This document shows, piece by piece, positions 1-9,191 of a DNA stretch of 27,740 nucleotides. Numbering within the stretch: the first letter of the stretch is position 1; each line of letters opens with the position of its first letter. A model generated the notes under the pieces. It did no database searches, was not told the DNA's origin, and saw only the letters and a list, made by a program, of their open reading frames with translations. A program made the position numbers and the translations under genes. Source of the DNA: DATKPC01 sp035524275 (lineage in GTDB: Bacteria > Pseudomonadota > Gammaproteobacteria > Burkholderiales > Burkholderiaceae_F); assembly GCA_035524275.1 (NCBI GenBank), contig DATKPC010000001.1:1-27740 (forward strand), given 5' to 3'.

Positions 1-410
<410 letters not shown>

Positions 411-582
411 ATAACCGTGCTGCCTCGTTCCAGGGGCCGGGAGCACGGATGACACGACACGCGTGGTACGCAGGCTCGCAGGTCCGACCGGACCGTGCGC
501 TGCGGCACCGCGACATTGCTTCGACCGAACCAGATCGCGCCAGCGCCGCCCTCGTGGCGGCCTTGACGCGGTCGTCCGTCTT

Positions 583-700
583 AGCCTGACGACCATAGCG
601 AGGTGGAACCACCCCTTCCCATCCCGAACAGGACCGTGAAACGCCTCTGCGCCGATGATAGTGGGATGTATTTCCCGTGAAAGTAGGACATTGTCAGGCT
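583..700 (+). rRNA. 5S ribosomal RNA
   Basis: The terminal stem of 5S rRNA is seen directly: agcctgac at 583-590 pairs perfectly with gtcaggct at 693-700, giving a 118-nt molecule, close to the usual 120. The internal conserved block (ccatcccgaacaggaccgtgaa) lies at about 618-640. It follows the 23S gene by 172 nt on the same strand, so this is the tail of an rrn operon. Ends are set from the stem and could shift by 1-2 nt. Confidence 0.96.
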
Positions 701-711
701 TACCCAAAGCG

Positions 712-748
712 AAAGCCCCGCGGATCCGTCCGCGGGGCTTTTGTGTTT
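712..748 (+). terminator. rrn operon intrinsic terminator
   Basis: A perfect 13-bp stem (aaagccccgcgga 712-724 with tccgcggggcttt 729-741) closes a 4-nt tccg loop and runs into a T-rich tail (tgtgtttt). It sits 11 nt after the 5S gene and should end the rRNA transcript. Confidence 0.93.
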
Positions 749-891
749 TGCGGACTGCATCCTCGGGGGCCGCCGCCGACGCCCGGCCGCGCCGTGCGAG
801 GACGCGCAAGCCCGTCCACACCCCAGGCGCATCCGGCGATGGCGTATAGTTTCTTTCTTAAAGGCGCCGCCGGCAGCGCCATGCCTCACCG

Positions 892-2148
892 ATGACCGCG
901 TACCTCGGCCTCAAGCTCAAGTCGCCCCTCCGCTTCATCGTCGATCGACACGAAGCCCTGACGCTGCTCCGGCGCGACCTGCACGCGAATCCGGAAATGG
1001 GTTTCGAGGAACATCGGACCTCGGCCCTGATTGCCGAGCGACTCCATCAGTTTGGCGTCGAGGTACATCCCGGAGTCGGTCGGACCGGGGTCGTCGGCGT
1101 GGTGCGGGGACGGGAGTGCAATTCGGCGAGGGCCGTCGCGCTGCGCGCCGACATGGACGCCCTGCCGCTGAACGAGGAATCCGACGTCGCCTACCGCTCG
1201 ACGACGCCAGGCGTGATGCACGCGTGCGGCCACGACGGGCATGTCGCGATGCTCCTGGGCGCCGCGCAGTACCTGGCGTCGACGCGCAATTTCGACGGCC
1301 ACGTCAACCTGGTGTTCCAGCCCGCGGAAGAGGGGCGCGGTGGCGCCCGCGCGATGCTCGACGACGGCCTGTTCGACCGCTTTCCGTCGGACGAGATCTA
1401 CGCGCTCCACAACTGGCCCGCATTGCCCGCCGGGCACATCGGGCTGAACACCGGCCCGATGATGGCCGCCTGCGACCGCTTCGAGATCACGATCCACGGA
1501 CGCGGGGGCCACGGCGCGCACCCGCACCTGGCGGTCGACCCGATCGTCGTCTCATCGCATGTCGTTGCGGCGCTGCAGACCATCGTCGCCCGCAACACGG
1601 CGCCCCTGGAGTCCGCCGTCGTTTCCGTCTGCGCGATCCAGGCCGGTCGCATGGAAGCGCCGAACGTCATTCCGGGCGAAGCACGCATGGCCGGCACCGT
1701 GAGGACGTTCCAGCACTCGGTCCAGTCGCACATCGAAGCCCGCATCGCGGAAGTCGCGGCCGCGATCGCTCGTGGCTTCGGCGCTGAAGCCACGGTCCGC
1801 TACGTGCACCAGTATCCCGCCACGATCAATCACGCGCCGCAGGCGGAATTCGCCGCGCGGGTCGCCGAGGACCTCGTCGGCACGTCGCGAGTCGCTCGAA
1901 ACCTCCAGCCGAGCATGGGTTCTGAGGATTTCTCGTTGATGCTGCAGGCGCGTCCCGGCTGCTACCTGAGGCTCGGCCAGGGCTCCGACGCCCACAAGGC
2001 GTTCCTGCACAACCCCGGCTACGACTTCAACGACGCCGTGCTGCCCCTCGGCGCCGCGCTGCTCGCGGCCATCGCGGAACGACGACTCGGGGCGCCAGCC
2101 GCCACGGCCGCCGACGAGTCGGCCACGTCCATCGCGGCCGGCCACTGA
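892..2148 (+). CDS. M20 family metallo-amidohydrolase (hippurate hydrolase / N-acyl amino acid hydrolase type)
   Basis: 418 residues, normal for the M20D amidohydrolases that cleave N-acyl or aryl amides of amino acids in the cytoplasm using a two-metal site. Visible motifs are RADMDALP (about 85-92), HACGHDGH (110-117, metal ligands), PAEEG (144-148, catalytic and metal-binding Glu), GRGGHGAHPH (203-212, lid domain) and MGSEDF (342-347, late metal-ligand region). The ATG at 892 has no clear Shine-Dalgarno site and gives about 20 residues ahead of the family's usual LRRDLHANPE start region. A 4-codon ORF (881-895) overlaps this start. The next gene follows after 11 nt, so the two are probably co-transcribed. 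The true substrate cannot be read from sequence; hippurate, indole-acetyl or other N-acyl amino acids are all possible. Confidence 0.9.
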   Translation: MTAYLGLKLKSPLRFIVDRHEALTLLRRDLHANPEMGFEEHRTSALIAERLHQFGVEVHPGVGRTGVVGVVRGRECNSARAVALRADMDALPLNEESDVAYRSTTPGVMHACGHDGHVAMLLGAAQYLASTRNFDGHVNLVFQPAEEGRGGARAMLDDGLFDRFPSDEIYALHNWPALPAGHIGLNTGPMMAACDRFEITIHGRGGHGAHPHLAVDPIVVSSHVVAALQTIVARNTAPLESAVVSVCAIQAGRMEAPNVIPGEARMAGTVRTFQHSVQSHIEARIAEVAAAIARGFGAEATVRYVHQYPATINHAPQAEFAARVAEDLVGTSRVARNLQPSMGSEDFSLMLQARPGCYLRLGQGSDAHKAFLHNPGYDFNDAVLPLGAALLAAIAERRLGAPAATAADESATSIAAGH

Positions 2149-2159
2149 CAGGGAGGCGC

Positions 2160-4259
2160 ATGGACGACGGAATCCCTACGCGCGCGAACACCGACGCCCG
2201 AACCGAGATCGTCCGCGCCGCCTGCCCGCATGACTGTCCCGACACCTGCGCGATGCACGTGACGGTTCAGACGAATCATGGACGGCGGGAAGCCATCCGC
2301 ATCCACGGCGATCCGGACCACCCACCGACGGCCGGTACGCTGTGCGCGAAGGTGAGCCGTTACCTGGAACGAACGTACCATCCCCAACGCATCCTGCAAC
2401 CGATGCGCAGAACCGGTCCGAAAGGACGGGGCGATTTCGAACCCGTGACCTGGGACCACGCACTCGGCGAAATCGCCCGCCGCCTGCGCGCCGTCGCGGA
2501 AGTCGACGCGCAGCGGATCGTTCCCTATAGCTATGCCGGGACCATGGGCATGGTGCAGGGCGAATCCATGGCGCTGCGGTTCTTCAACCGGCTGGGGGCG
2601 AGTCGCCTCGACCGGACCATCTGCTCATCGGCCGGCGGAGAGGCGTTGACCTCGATCTACGGGAAGAAGACGGGGACCGATTTCGAGCAGTTCGAGAACA
2701 GCCGGCTGATCATCTTCTGGGGCGCGAACCCGATCACCTCGAACCTGCACCTCTGGCGCCGTGCCCTGGACGCAAGGCGCCGCGGCGCGAAACTCGTCGC
2801 GATCGATCCTTATGGCTCCGACACGGCGCTGAAGTGCGACCAGCACGTCGCGCTCCTGCCGGGCACCGACGCCGCTCTCGCGCTGGGCCTGGCGCACGTC
2901 ATGATCCGCGAGGGCTGGATCGACCGCGACTTCATCGATCGCCACGCGCTCGGGTTCGACGAACTCGCGTCACGCGCGGCCGACTATCCGCCGCAGCGGG
3001 TCGCCTCGATCTGCGGCATCACGGCCGACGTCGTGCAGACGCTCGCGCGCGATTACGCACACACGCGCCCCTGCGCGATCCGGCTCAACTACGGCATGCA
3101 GCGAACGCGCGGAGGCGGCAACGCGGTGCGTGCCGTCGCGTGCCTGCCCGTGCTCGCGGGCCACTGGCGCGATGCGGCCGGAGGGATGCTGCTGTCCGCG
3201 AGCGGCGAGTTCGACGTCGACGAATCCGCGCTGTATCGACCCGACCTGCTCGCCGGGCGCACCCCGCGGACGATCAACATGACGACGATTGGCAACGACC
3301 TGCTGTCCGCGGACCCGCCGATCGAGGCGCTGGTGGTCTACAACAGCAATCCGGTCGCGGTTGCGCCGGACTCCGCGCGCGTCGTGCGCGGATTCGAGCG
3401 CGAGGACCTCTTCACGGTGGTGCTTGAGCATTTCCGGACCGACACCGCGGACTATGCGGACTTCATCCTGCCGGCAACGACGCAACTGGAGCATGTCGAC
3501 GTCCACAAGTCCTATGGACACTTCTATCTCGTCGCCAACAATCCGGCGATCGAGCCCCTCGGCGAGGCGTTGCCGAATACCGAGATCTTCCGCCGGCTTG
3601 CCGCGGCGATGGGTTTCGACGAACCCTGCTTTCGCGACACCGACGACCAACTTGCCGCCGTTGCATTCCGCCGGCGCGGCACGACCGCGCACTACGACTG
3701 GGACCGCCTGAAGCGTAAGGGCTGGGAGCGCCTCGAATTGCCGAGCGACTATGCGCCCTTCGCCGACGGCGCCTTCCCGACGGCCAGCGGCCGCTGCGAA
3801 TTCCATAGCGAGGCGCTGGCCGCGCTCGGGTCCCCGGCCGTCCCGGATTACGTGCCGCCCTACGAATCCGTCGCCAGCAACGCCTCGCTGGCGGCGCGCT
3901 TCCCGCTCGCGATGATTTCGCCTCCAGCGCGCAACTTCCTCAACTCCACGTTCGTCAATGTCGCCAGCCTGCGCGGGATCGAAGGCGAGCCGACGCTGCA
4001 GATCCACCCCAGCGACGCCGCGCCACGAGGGCTTCAGGACGGCGCGCGGGCCCGGGTCTACAACGACCGCGGTGCCCTGGACCTGAAGGTCCACGTGACC
4101 GACCGGGCGCGACCGGGCGTCGTCGTCGCGCTCTCCGTCTGGTGGAGAAAACTCGCGCACGACCGACGCAACGCCAACGAGCTCACGAGCCAGCGCTTGA
4201 CCGACATCGGTCGCGCGCCGACGTTCTACGACTGCCTCGTCGAGGTGGAGCGCGCGTGA
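2160..4259 (+). CDS. molybdopterin (Mo-bisMGD) oxidoreductase, [4Fe-4S]-containing
   Basis: 699 residues, the size of the compact DMSO-reductase-superfamily catalytic subunits. An N-terminal Cys cluster (C22, C26, C30 and C62, in CPHDCPDTC and TLCAK) should bind one [4Fe-4S] centre. The family's WGANP motif is near 187-191 and the C-terminal molybdopterin-dinucleotide-binding (beta-barrel) region covers roughly 570-695. The candidate protein ligand to Mo is in the stretch around C155 (TICSSAGGEA), but I cannot fix it without a structure-based alignment. No Tat signal is present ahead of the cluster, so a cytoplasmic enzyme is likely. A good Shine-Dalgarno site (gggagg, 2151-2156) supports the ATG at 2160. 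There are no electron-transfer or membrane-anchor subunits beside it. The substrate is unknown: formate-dehydrogenase-like, reductase and hydratase activities all occur in this group. Confidence 0.9.
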   Translation: MDDGIPTRANTDARTEIVRAACPHDCPDTCAMHVTVQTNHGRREAIRIHGDPDHPPTAGTLCAKVSRYLERTYHPQRILQPMRRTGPKGRGDFEPVTWDHALGEIARRLRAVAEVDAQRIVPYSYAGTMGMVQGESMALRFFNRLGASRLDRTICSSAGGEALTSIYGKKTGTDFEQFENSRLIIFWGANPITSNLHLWRRALDARRRGAKLVAIDPYGSDTALKCDQHVALLPGTDAALALGLAHVMIREGWIDRDFIDRHALGFDELASRAADYPPQRVASICGITADVVQTLARDYAHTRPCAIRLNYGMQRTRGGGNAVRAVACLPVLAGHWRDAAGGMLLSASGEFDVDESALYRPDLLAGRTPRTINMTTIGNDLLSADPPIEALVVYNSNPVAVAPDSARVVRGFEREDLFTVVLEHFRTDTADYADFILPATTQLEHVDVHKSYGHFYLVANNPAIEPLGEALPNTEIFRRLAAAMGFDEPCFRDTDDQLAAVAFRRRGTTAHYDWDRLKRKGWERLELPSDYAPFADGAFPTASGRCEFHSEALAALGSPAVPDYVPPYESVASNASLAARFPLAMISPPARNFLNSTFVNVASLRGIEGEPTLQIHPSDAAPRGLQDGARARVYNDRGALDLKVHVTDRARPGVVVALSVWWRKLAHDRRNANELTSQRLTDIGRAPTFYDCLVEVERA

Positions 4260-5335
4260 ACGCGCGCGCGCGATCGGGCGCGCCTCGCCTGGCCGCGCTC
4301 GCGGCAGGCGTCCTGTTGATCGAAGGCTGTACGTCGATCGGCTATTACGCGCAGGCGATCCACGGAGAAGTGTCGCTGCTCGCTGCAGCGCGCCCGCTGC
4401 CCGAGGTCATCGCGGACCCGCGCACCCCGCCGGACCTGAAACGGCGCCTGGAAATCGCGGCGCGAATCCGCGACTTCGCCTCCCGCGAACTCGACCTGCC
4501 GCGCAACGCGAGCTACACCCGGTACGCCGACCTGAAGCGCCCGGCCGCGGTATGGAACGTCTTCGCGACGCCGGAGCTCAGCATGGACCTGCGAAGCTGG
4601 TGCTATCCGATCTTCGGCTGCGCACAATACCGCGGCTACTTTTCGCGCGACGACGCCGAGCGCCTTGGCGCGCGGTTGGCCGCGGAAGGGATGGACGTCG
4701 ACGTCGACGCGATTCCCGCCTACTCGACGCTCGGCTGGTTCAGCGACCCGCTGCTCAATACCTTCATCGAGTGGCCGGAAGCCGAACTCGCGCGGCTCGT
4801 GTTCCACGAACTCGCGCACCAGGTCGTCTATGTCGCGGACGACACCGTCTTCAACGAGAGTTTCGCGACGGCCGTCGAGCGCGAGGGCGTCAACCGGTGG
4901 ATCCGCGATCGAAACGACCCCACGCTGCGAGACGCCTATGCGGCCTTCGAGCGCCGCCGCGCCGACATCACCGCGCTGATGCTCCGGTTCCGCGAGCGCC
5001 TGAAGACGCTCTACGACAGCGGCGCCGACCCTGCCACGCTGCGCGCGGGCAAGCGCGCGCTATTCGACGAACTGCGCGCCAGCTACGCCGATCTCCGCGA
5101 TCATCGATGGGGCGGATACGCCGGCTACGACCGCACGTTCGAACGCCACCTGAACAACGCTCACCTTGCGGCGGTCGGCGCCTACTACGACGACGTTCCG
5201 GCATTCGAGGCGCTGATCCAAGCGCATGGCGGCCGGATGAAGGAATTCTTCGACGACGTCCGAGCGCTTGCGAAATTGCCCGCCGCGGAGCGAGCCGCAC
5301 GGCTCGCCCAGGCCGCCGCCGGCCGCAAGGCTTGA
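4256..5335 (+). CDS. lipoprotein zinc aminopeptidase, PF10023-like (COG4324)
   Basis: 359 residues starting at a GTG that overlaps the preceding stop codon (4256-4259, GTGA), with gaggtggag just upstream as ribosome binding site. The start gives a short basic N-terminus, a hydrophobic stretch and a probable lipobox ending at C25 (LLIEGC), so an outer- or inner-membrane-anchored periplasmic lipoprotein is expected. Glu at the position before Gly is unusual for a lipobox. The zinc motif HELAH is at about residues 184-188, followed by NESFATAVE about 15 residues on, as in gluzincin-type peptidases. The GYYAQA block after the Cys fits the predicted-aminopeptidase family. It is translationally coupled to the molybdoenzyme gene, although a functional link is not evident. 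The family's physiological substrate is unknown to me. Confidence 0.87.
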   Translation: MNARARSGAPRLAALAAGVLLIEGCTSIGYYAQAIHGEVSLLAAARPLPEVIADPRTPPDLKRRLEIAARIRDFASRELDLPRNASYTRYADLKRPAAVWNVFATPELSMDLRSWCYPIFGCAQYRGYFSRDDAERLGARLAAEGMDVDVDAIPAYSTLGWFSDPLLNTFIEWPEAELARLVFHELAHQVVYVADDTVFNESFATAVEREGVNRWIRDRNDPTLRDAYAAFERRRADITALMLRFRERLKTLYDSGADPATLRAGKRALFDELRASYADLRDHRWGGYAGYDRTFERHLNNAHLAAVGAYYDDVPAFEALIQAHGGRMKEFFDDVRALAKLPAAERAARLAQAAAGRKA

Positions 5336-5494
5336 GACGCCACCGCGACGCCGGCAACGCACTCGCGCCACGATCTTTACGGGATTTTTTCATCGTCGGC
5401 CGCACTTTTGTCGCGGCCTTGACGCGAAGCCCCGATACCCGCGACGAGGACGTATACGATCCTGCCGTATCGCCGCAAGGCGAGCACCCCCCAC

Positions 5495-8206
5495 ATGACG
5501 GACGAACGCCCTGACCCCGATCGCCTCCTGGCCCGCATCCAGGAGGACGAGTCGCGGGCGCTCCGCGGCAAGCTGAAGATCTTCTTCGGCGCCTCCGCCG
5601 GCGTCGGCAAGACCTTCGCGATGCTGAACGCGGCGCGCCGCCTCCGCGACCAGGGCGTCGACGTCGTCATCGGCGTCGTCGAGACCCATGGACGGGCCGA
5701 AACCGAGGCGCTCGTCGCCGGTTTCGAACGGCTCCCGCTGCGCAGCGTCCTCTACCGCGACCGCGAGCTGCGCGAATTCGACCTCGACGCGGTGCTGCAG
5801 CGGCGGCCGAAGCTGATCCTGGTCGACGAGCTGGCCCACTCCAACGTCGTCGGATCGCGCCATCCGAAGCGCTGGCAGGATGTCGAGGAACTGCTCGCCA
5901 GCGGCATCGACGTCTACTCCACGATCAACGTGCAGCACCTGGAGACGCTCAACGACGTCGTCAGCGGGATCACCGGGATCCGCGTCTGGGAAACGGTGCC
6001 GGACAGGGTCTTCGACGAGGCCGACGAAGTCGTGCTCGTCGACCTCACCCCCGACGAACTGCTGCAGCGGTTGCGCGAAGGCAAGGTCTATCTCGCCAAC
6101 CAGGCCGAGCGCGCGATACGGAATTTCTTCCGCAAGGGCAACCTCATCGCGCTGCGCGAACTCGCGCTGCGCCGGACCGCCGACCGCGTCGACGTCGAGA
6201 TGATGCAGTATCGGCGCGACAAGTCGGTGTCCCCGGTATGGCAGACGCGCGACTCGCTGCTCGCCTGCATCGGGCCCGAAGCGGGCGCCGAGCGCGTCGT
6301 GCGCAGCGCAGCGCGGATCGCGAGCCGCCTCGAGGTGCCGTGGCACGCGATCTACGTCGAGACCCCCGCGCTGCAGCAGCTCTCGGAAGCGCGTCGCGAT
6401 CGCATCCTGAAGGCGCTGAAGCTCGCCGCCTCCAACGGCGCCGAGACCGCTTCGCTGAACGCGAGCGACCCCGCCGAGGCCGCCGTGAAATACGCGCGCG
6501 ACCACAACCTGTCGCGCGTCGTCGTCGGCCACCGGCCGCGGCCGGCATGGCGCCCCGGCCCGCGCTCGTTCGCGCAGCGCGTCGCGGACGCGGCGCCCGA
6601 TCTCGACGTCACAATGGTCGCTCGCGCCGAACGCGACTCGGTGCCGACCCCCGCCGACAGCGGCGACATCCTGGGCGGGCGCTTTCGCGCTCCGCCCGGC
6701 GCGTACCTGCGCGGATTCGCCATCGTCGCGCTCGCCGCGATCATCGCCGCGCCGCTGCAGTCGGTGCTGGCGCTGCCGAACATCGTGATGATCTTCCTGC
6801 TGGCGGTCGTCGTGGTGGCCGTCCGCCATGGACGCGGGCCGGCGGTGATGGCGGCCTTTCTCAGCGTCGTCGAGTTCGACTTCTTCTACGTGCCGCCGCG
6901 CTTCTCGTTCGCGGTGAGCGACGCGCAGTACCTGCTGACGTTCGCCGTGATGCTCGCGGTGGCGCTGGTCACCGGCCAATTGACGGCCGGCCTCAAGTTC
7001 CAGGCGCACATCGCGACGCGGCGCGAGACTCGCGTGCGCGCGCTCTACGAAATGGCGCGCGATCTCTCCGGCGCGCTGCTGACCGACCAGATCGCGGAGA
7101 TCTGCGATCGGTTCCTCGAGACGGAATTCCAGGCCCGCTCCGAGATGCTGCTCGCCGACGACTCCGGACGTATCGCGACGCGCCATGCCGGAACCGATGC
7201 GCCGCCGGTGGACACCGGAATCGCGCAGTGGGTCCTCGACCGCGGAGAACCCGCCGGCCTCGGCACCGACACGCTGCCGGGCAGCCCGATCCTGTACCTG
7301 CCGCTGAAGGCGCCCATGCGGTTGCGCGGCGTCCTCGCGATCGAACCGCGCGACGCGTCCCGGCTGCTGGTGCCGGAGCAGGTCCGGCTTCTCGACACCG
7401 TCGCCCGCCTGATCGCGATCGCGCTGGAGCGCGTGCACTACGTCGACGTCGCGCAGAGCACGACGCTGCAGATGGAATCGGAGCGCCTTCGCAATTCGCT
7501 GCTCGCCGCGATATCGCACGACCTCCGCACGCCGCTGTCGGCCTTGATCGTGCTGGCCGACTCGCTGGCGATGACGACGCCGCCGCCGACCCGCGCGCAG
7601 GCTGAAATCAGTGCCGCGCTGCGCGACCAGGCCCACCGGCTCAGCCTCCTCGTCGAGAACCTCCTGGACATGGCCCGGCTGCAGGCCGGCCGGATCGAGA
7701 TGAACCGCGAGTGGCAGCCGCTCGAGGAAGTCGTGGGCAGCGCGCTGAAGAGCATCGAGCCGTCGCTCGCCGGGCACGTCGTCGCGGTGCGGCTTCCGGC
7801 CGACCTGCCGCTCGTCGAGTTCGACGCGACGCTGATGGAGCGCGTCATCGCCAACCTGGTCGAAAATGCCGTGAAGTACACGCCGGCGGGCAGCCACATC
7901 GAGATCGGCGCCGCGATCCAGGACGGCTCGCGCGTCGCCCTCTGGGTCGACGACGACGGCCCGGGTCTTCCGCCGGGCCGCGAGGAGGACATCTTCAAGA
8001 AGTTCGAACGGGGGGACAAGGAAAGCTCCACGCCGGGCGTCGGACTCGGGCTCGCGATCTGCCGCGCCATCGTCGACGCCCACGGCGGGACGATACGCGC
8101 CGAGAATCGTGCGGGCGGCGGTGCCCGTTTCATCCTTGAACTGCCGCGCGGCAAGCCCCCGGAGGTCGAGGCCGAGTCGGCGGCGGGCGCCTCGGCGCCG
8201 GCGTGA
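5495..8206 (+). CDS. kdpD: KdpD, K+/turgor-sensing histidine kinase
   Basis: 903 residues, full length for KdpD, which senses K+ limitation and phosphorylates KdpE. The N-terminal KdpD domain carries a Walker A motif GASAGVGKT (32-40) and a Walker-B-like LILVDELAHSN (about 107-117). A universal-stress-protein-like domain follows (about 250-370), then four closely spaced membrane segments (about 400-500), a GAF-like region (about 520-650), the HisKA phosphoacceptor ISHDLRTPL with H675, and a HATPase domain with N-, G1- and G2-box motifs (NLVENAVKYTP, DDDGPGLP, GVGLGLAI). The ATG at 5495 lacks a clear ribosome binding site. kdpE follows after 61 nt of very GC-rich sequence. The position upstream of the pump genes differs from the E. 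coli order kdpFABCDE. Confidence 0.97.
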   Translation: MTDERPDPDRLLARIQEDESRALRGKLKIFFGASAGVGKTFAMLNAARRLRDQGVDVVIGVVETHGRAETEALVAGFERLPLRSVLYRDRELREFDLDAVLQRRPKLILVDELAHSNVVGSRHPKRWQDVEELLASGIDVYSTINVQHLETLNDVVSGITGIRVWETVPDRVFDEADEVVLVDLTPDELLQRLREGKVYLANQAERAIRNFFRKGNLIALRELALRRTADRVDVEMMQYRRDKSVSPVWQTRDSLLACIGPEAGAERVVRSAARIASRLEVPWHAIYVETPALQQLSEARRDRILKALKLAASNGAETASLNASDPAEAAVKYARDHNLSRVVVGHRPRPAWRPGPRSFAQRVADAAPDLDVTMVARAERDSVPTPADSGDILGGRFRAPPGAYLRGFAIVALAAIIAAPLQSVLALPNIVMIFLLAVVVVAVRHGRGPAVMAAFLSVVEFDFFYVPPRFSFAVSDAQYLLTFAVMLAVALVTGQLTAGLKFQAHIATRRETRVRALYEMARDLSGALLTDQIAEICDRFLETEFQARSEMLLADDSGRIATRHAGTDAPPVDTGIAQWVLDRGEPAGLGTDTLPGSPILYLPLKAPMRLRGVLAIEPRDASRLLVPEQVRLLDTVARLIAIALERVHYVDVAQSTTLQMESERLRNSLLAAISHDLRTPLSALIVLADSLAMTTPPPTRAQAEISAALRDQAHRLSLLVENLLDMARLQAGRIEMNREWQPLEEVVGSALKSIEPSLAGHVVAVRLPADLPLVEFDATLMERVIANLVENAVKYTPAGSHIEIGAAIQDGSRVALWVDDDGPGLPPGREEDIFKKFERGDKESSTPGVGLGLAICRAIVDAHGGTIRAENRAGGGARFILELPRGKPPEVEAESAAGASAPA

Positions 8207-8267
8207 CCGAGGTCGGCGCCCGAGGCCCGGGCGCGCCGCCGCCGCGGCGCCGCGCGAAGGAACCCCG

Positions 8268-8960
8268 ATGAGTGGTCCTGCTCCCGTCGTCATCGTCGTC
8301 GAGGACGAGGCCCAGATTCGGCGCTTCGTGCGCCTGTCGCTGGAAGCCGAAGGCTGCACCGTGTACGAGGCGGAGACCGCGAAGCGGGGACTGATCGAGG
8401 CCGGCACGCGCCACCCCGACCTCGTCGTGCTCGACCTCGGACTACCGGACCGCGATGGCTCCGAGTTCATCCGCGAGCTGAGGACCTGGTCCGATATACC
8501 GATCATCGTGCTGTCGGCGCGGACCGCGGAAACCGCCAAGGTCACCGCGCTGGATGCCGGTGCCGACGACTACCTGACGAAACCCTTCGGCGTGGCCGAA
8601 CTGCTGGCCCGCGTGCGCGCGCAGCTGCGGCGTCGCGCGCAGGCGGGAACGCCGGGCGACGGCGCGATCGAATTCGGCACGGTGCGTCTCGACCTCGGGC
8701 GACGCCTGGCGTGGCGCGGCGACGAAACGCTGCACCTGACGCCGATCGAATACCGGCTGCTGGCCTACCTTGTCGCGCACCCGGACCGCGTCCTCACGCA
8801 CCGCCAGCTGCTGCACGCGGTCTGGGGACCTTCCCACGCCGAGGACAGCCACTATGTGCGCGTCTACATGGGCCACCTGCGCCGCAAGGTCGAAGCCGAC
8901 CCGGCGCGTCCGGCCCACATCCTGACGGAAACCGGCGTCGGCTACCGCTTCGTGCGCTGA
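8268..8960 (+). CDS. kdpE: KdpE, OmpR-family response regulator
   Basis: 230 residues, the usual KdpE length. The receiver domain has acidic residues near 12-13, the phosphorylated Asp D56 (VVLDLGLPD) and the conserved Lys in YLTKPF. A winged-helix DNA-binding domain (about 130-230) ends in TETGVGYRFVR, the typical OmpR/PhoB C-terminus. The ATG at 8268 is preceded by aagga (8257-8261) at proper spacing. It would be phosphorylated by the KdpD encoded just upstream and should activate the kdp pump promoter at about 9017-9059 in the 138-nt gap that follows. Confidence 0.96.
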   Translation: MSGPAPVVIVVEDEAQIRRFVRLSLEAEGCTVYEAETAKRGLIEAGTRHPDLVVLDLGLPDRDGSEFIRELRTWSDIPIIVLSARTAETAKVTALDAGADDYLTKPFGVAELLARVRAQLRRRAQAGTPGDGAIEFGTVRLDLGRRLAWRGDETLHLTPIEYRLLAYLVAHPDRVLTHRQLLHAVWGPSHAEDSHYVRVYMGHLRRKVEADPARPAHILTETGVGYRFVR

Positions 8961-9016
8961 AGCACCCGCACTCGCGCGCGCATCGACGCCCGGATTCGCG
9001 GCGATGTGGCCCATCA

Positions 9017-9059
9017 TTGACGCAATTAAATGAATTTTTTACGCGCGCGCTCCTAACAT
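9017..9059 (+). promoter_or_regulatory. candidate KdpE-controlled promoter of the kdp pump operon
   Basis: This is the only AT-rich stretch in the kdpE-kdpF gap: ttgacgcaattaaatg then aattttttacgcgcg. The T-tract followed by acgc resembles the T-rich KdpE site I recall for E. coli kdpFABC (tttttttacaccc). A -10-like taacat lies at 9054-9059 with no matching -35, as expected for an activator-dependent promoter. The TTGACG at 9017-9022 has no -10 at normal spacing. The assignment rests on position plus this partial resemblance. Confidence 0.5.
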
Positions 9060-9098
9060 GGCCGTCACTTCGGCGACCGACTCGCCACGGAGGCTCGC

Positions 9099-9191
9099 AT
9101 GGACGCGCTCTACCTGTTCGCAATCCTCGTCTTCGCGGCGCTGACGGTCGCGCTCGCGGCCGGCTGCGCGAAGCTGGGAGCCCGCAAATGA
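9099..9191 (+). CDS. 30-aa single-helix membrane protein ahead of kdpF
   Basis: 30 residues (MDALYLFAILVFA..., ending CAKLGARK): a hydrophobic helix of about 20 residues with a basic tail. A strong Shine-Dalgarno site (acggagg, 9087-9093) sits 5 nt before the ATG, and its stop overlaps the kdpF start in ATGA (9188-9191), so it is almost certainly translated and coupled to kdpF. It is not KdpF itself, because the canonical KdpF ending (ALINAE) is in the next ORF. I recall short membrane ORFs in this position in other kdp operons, sometimes labelled as potassium-transport small proteins, but cannot verify that here. Its function is unknown. A stabilising or regulatory role in the pump is a guess. 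Confidence 0.75.
   Translation: MDALYLFAILVFAALTVALAAGCAKLGARK

Noticed and set aside
411..582. tRNA gene in the 23S-5S spacer
   Set aside because: No cloverleaf or T-loop sequence is visible; it is an ordinary spacer.
5408..5460. Possible sigma70 promoter for kdpD (TTGACG 5419-5424, TATACG 5453-5458)
   Set aside because: Spacing is 28 bp, far from 16-18, and no other pair fits. The kdpD promoter remains unidentified.
5390..8545. A 1051-codon open frame antisense to kdpD and kdpE
   Set aside because: The + strand frame encodes an unmistakable full-length KdpD and KdpE. The antisense frame is Arg/Asp-rich with no recognisable domain, as GC-rich third positions often produce.
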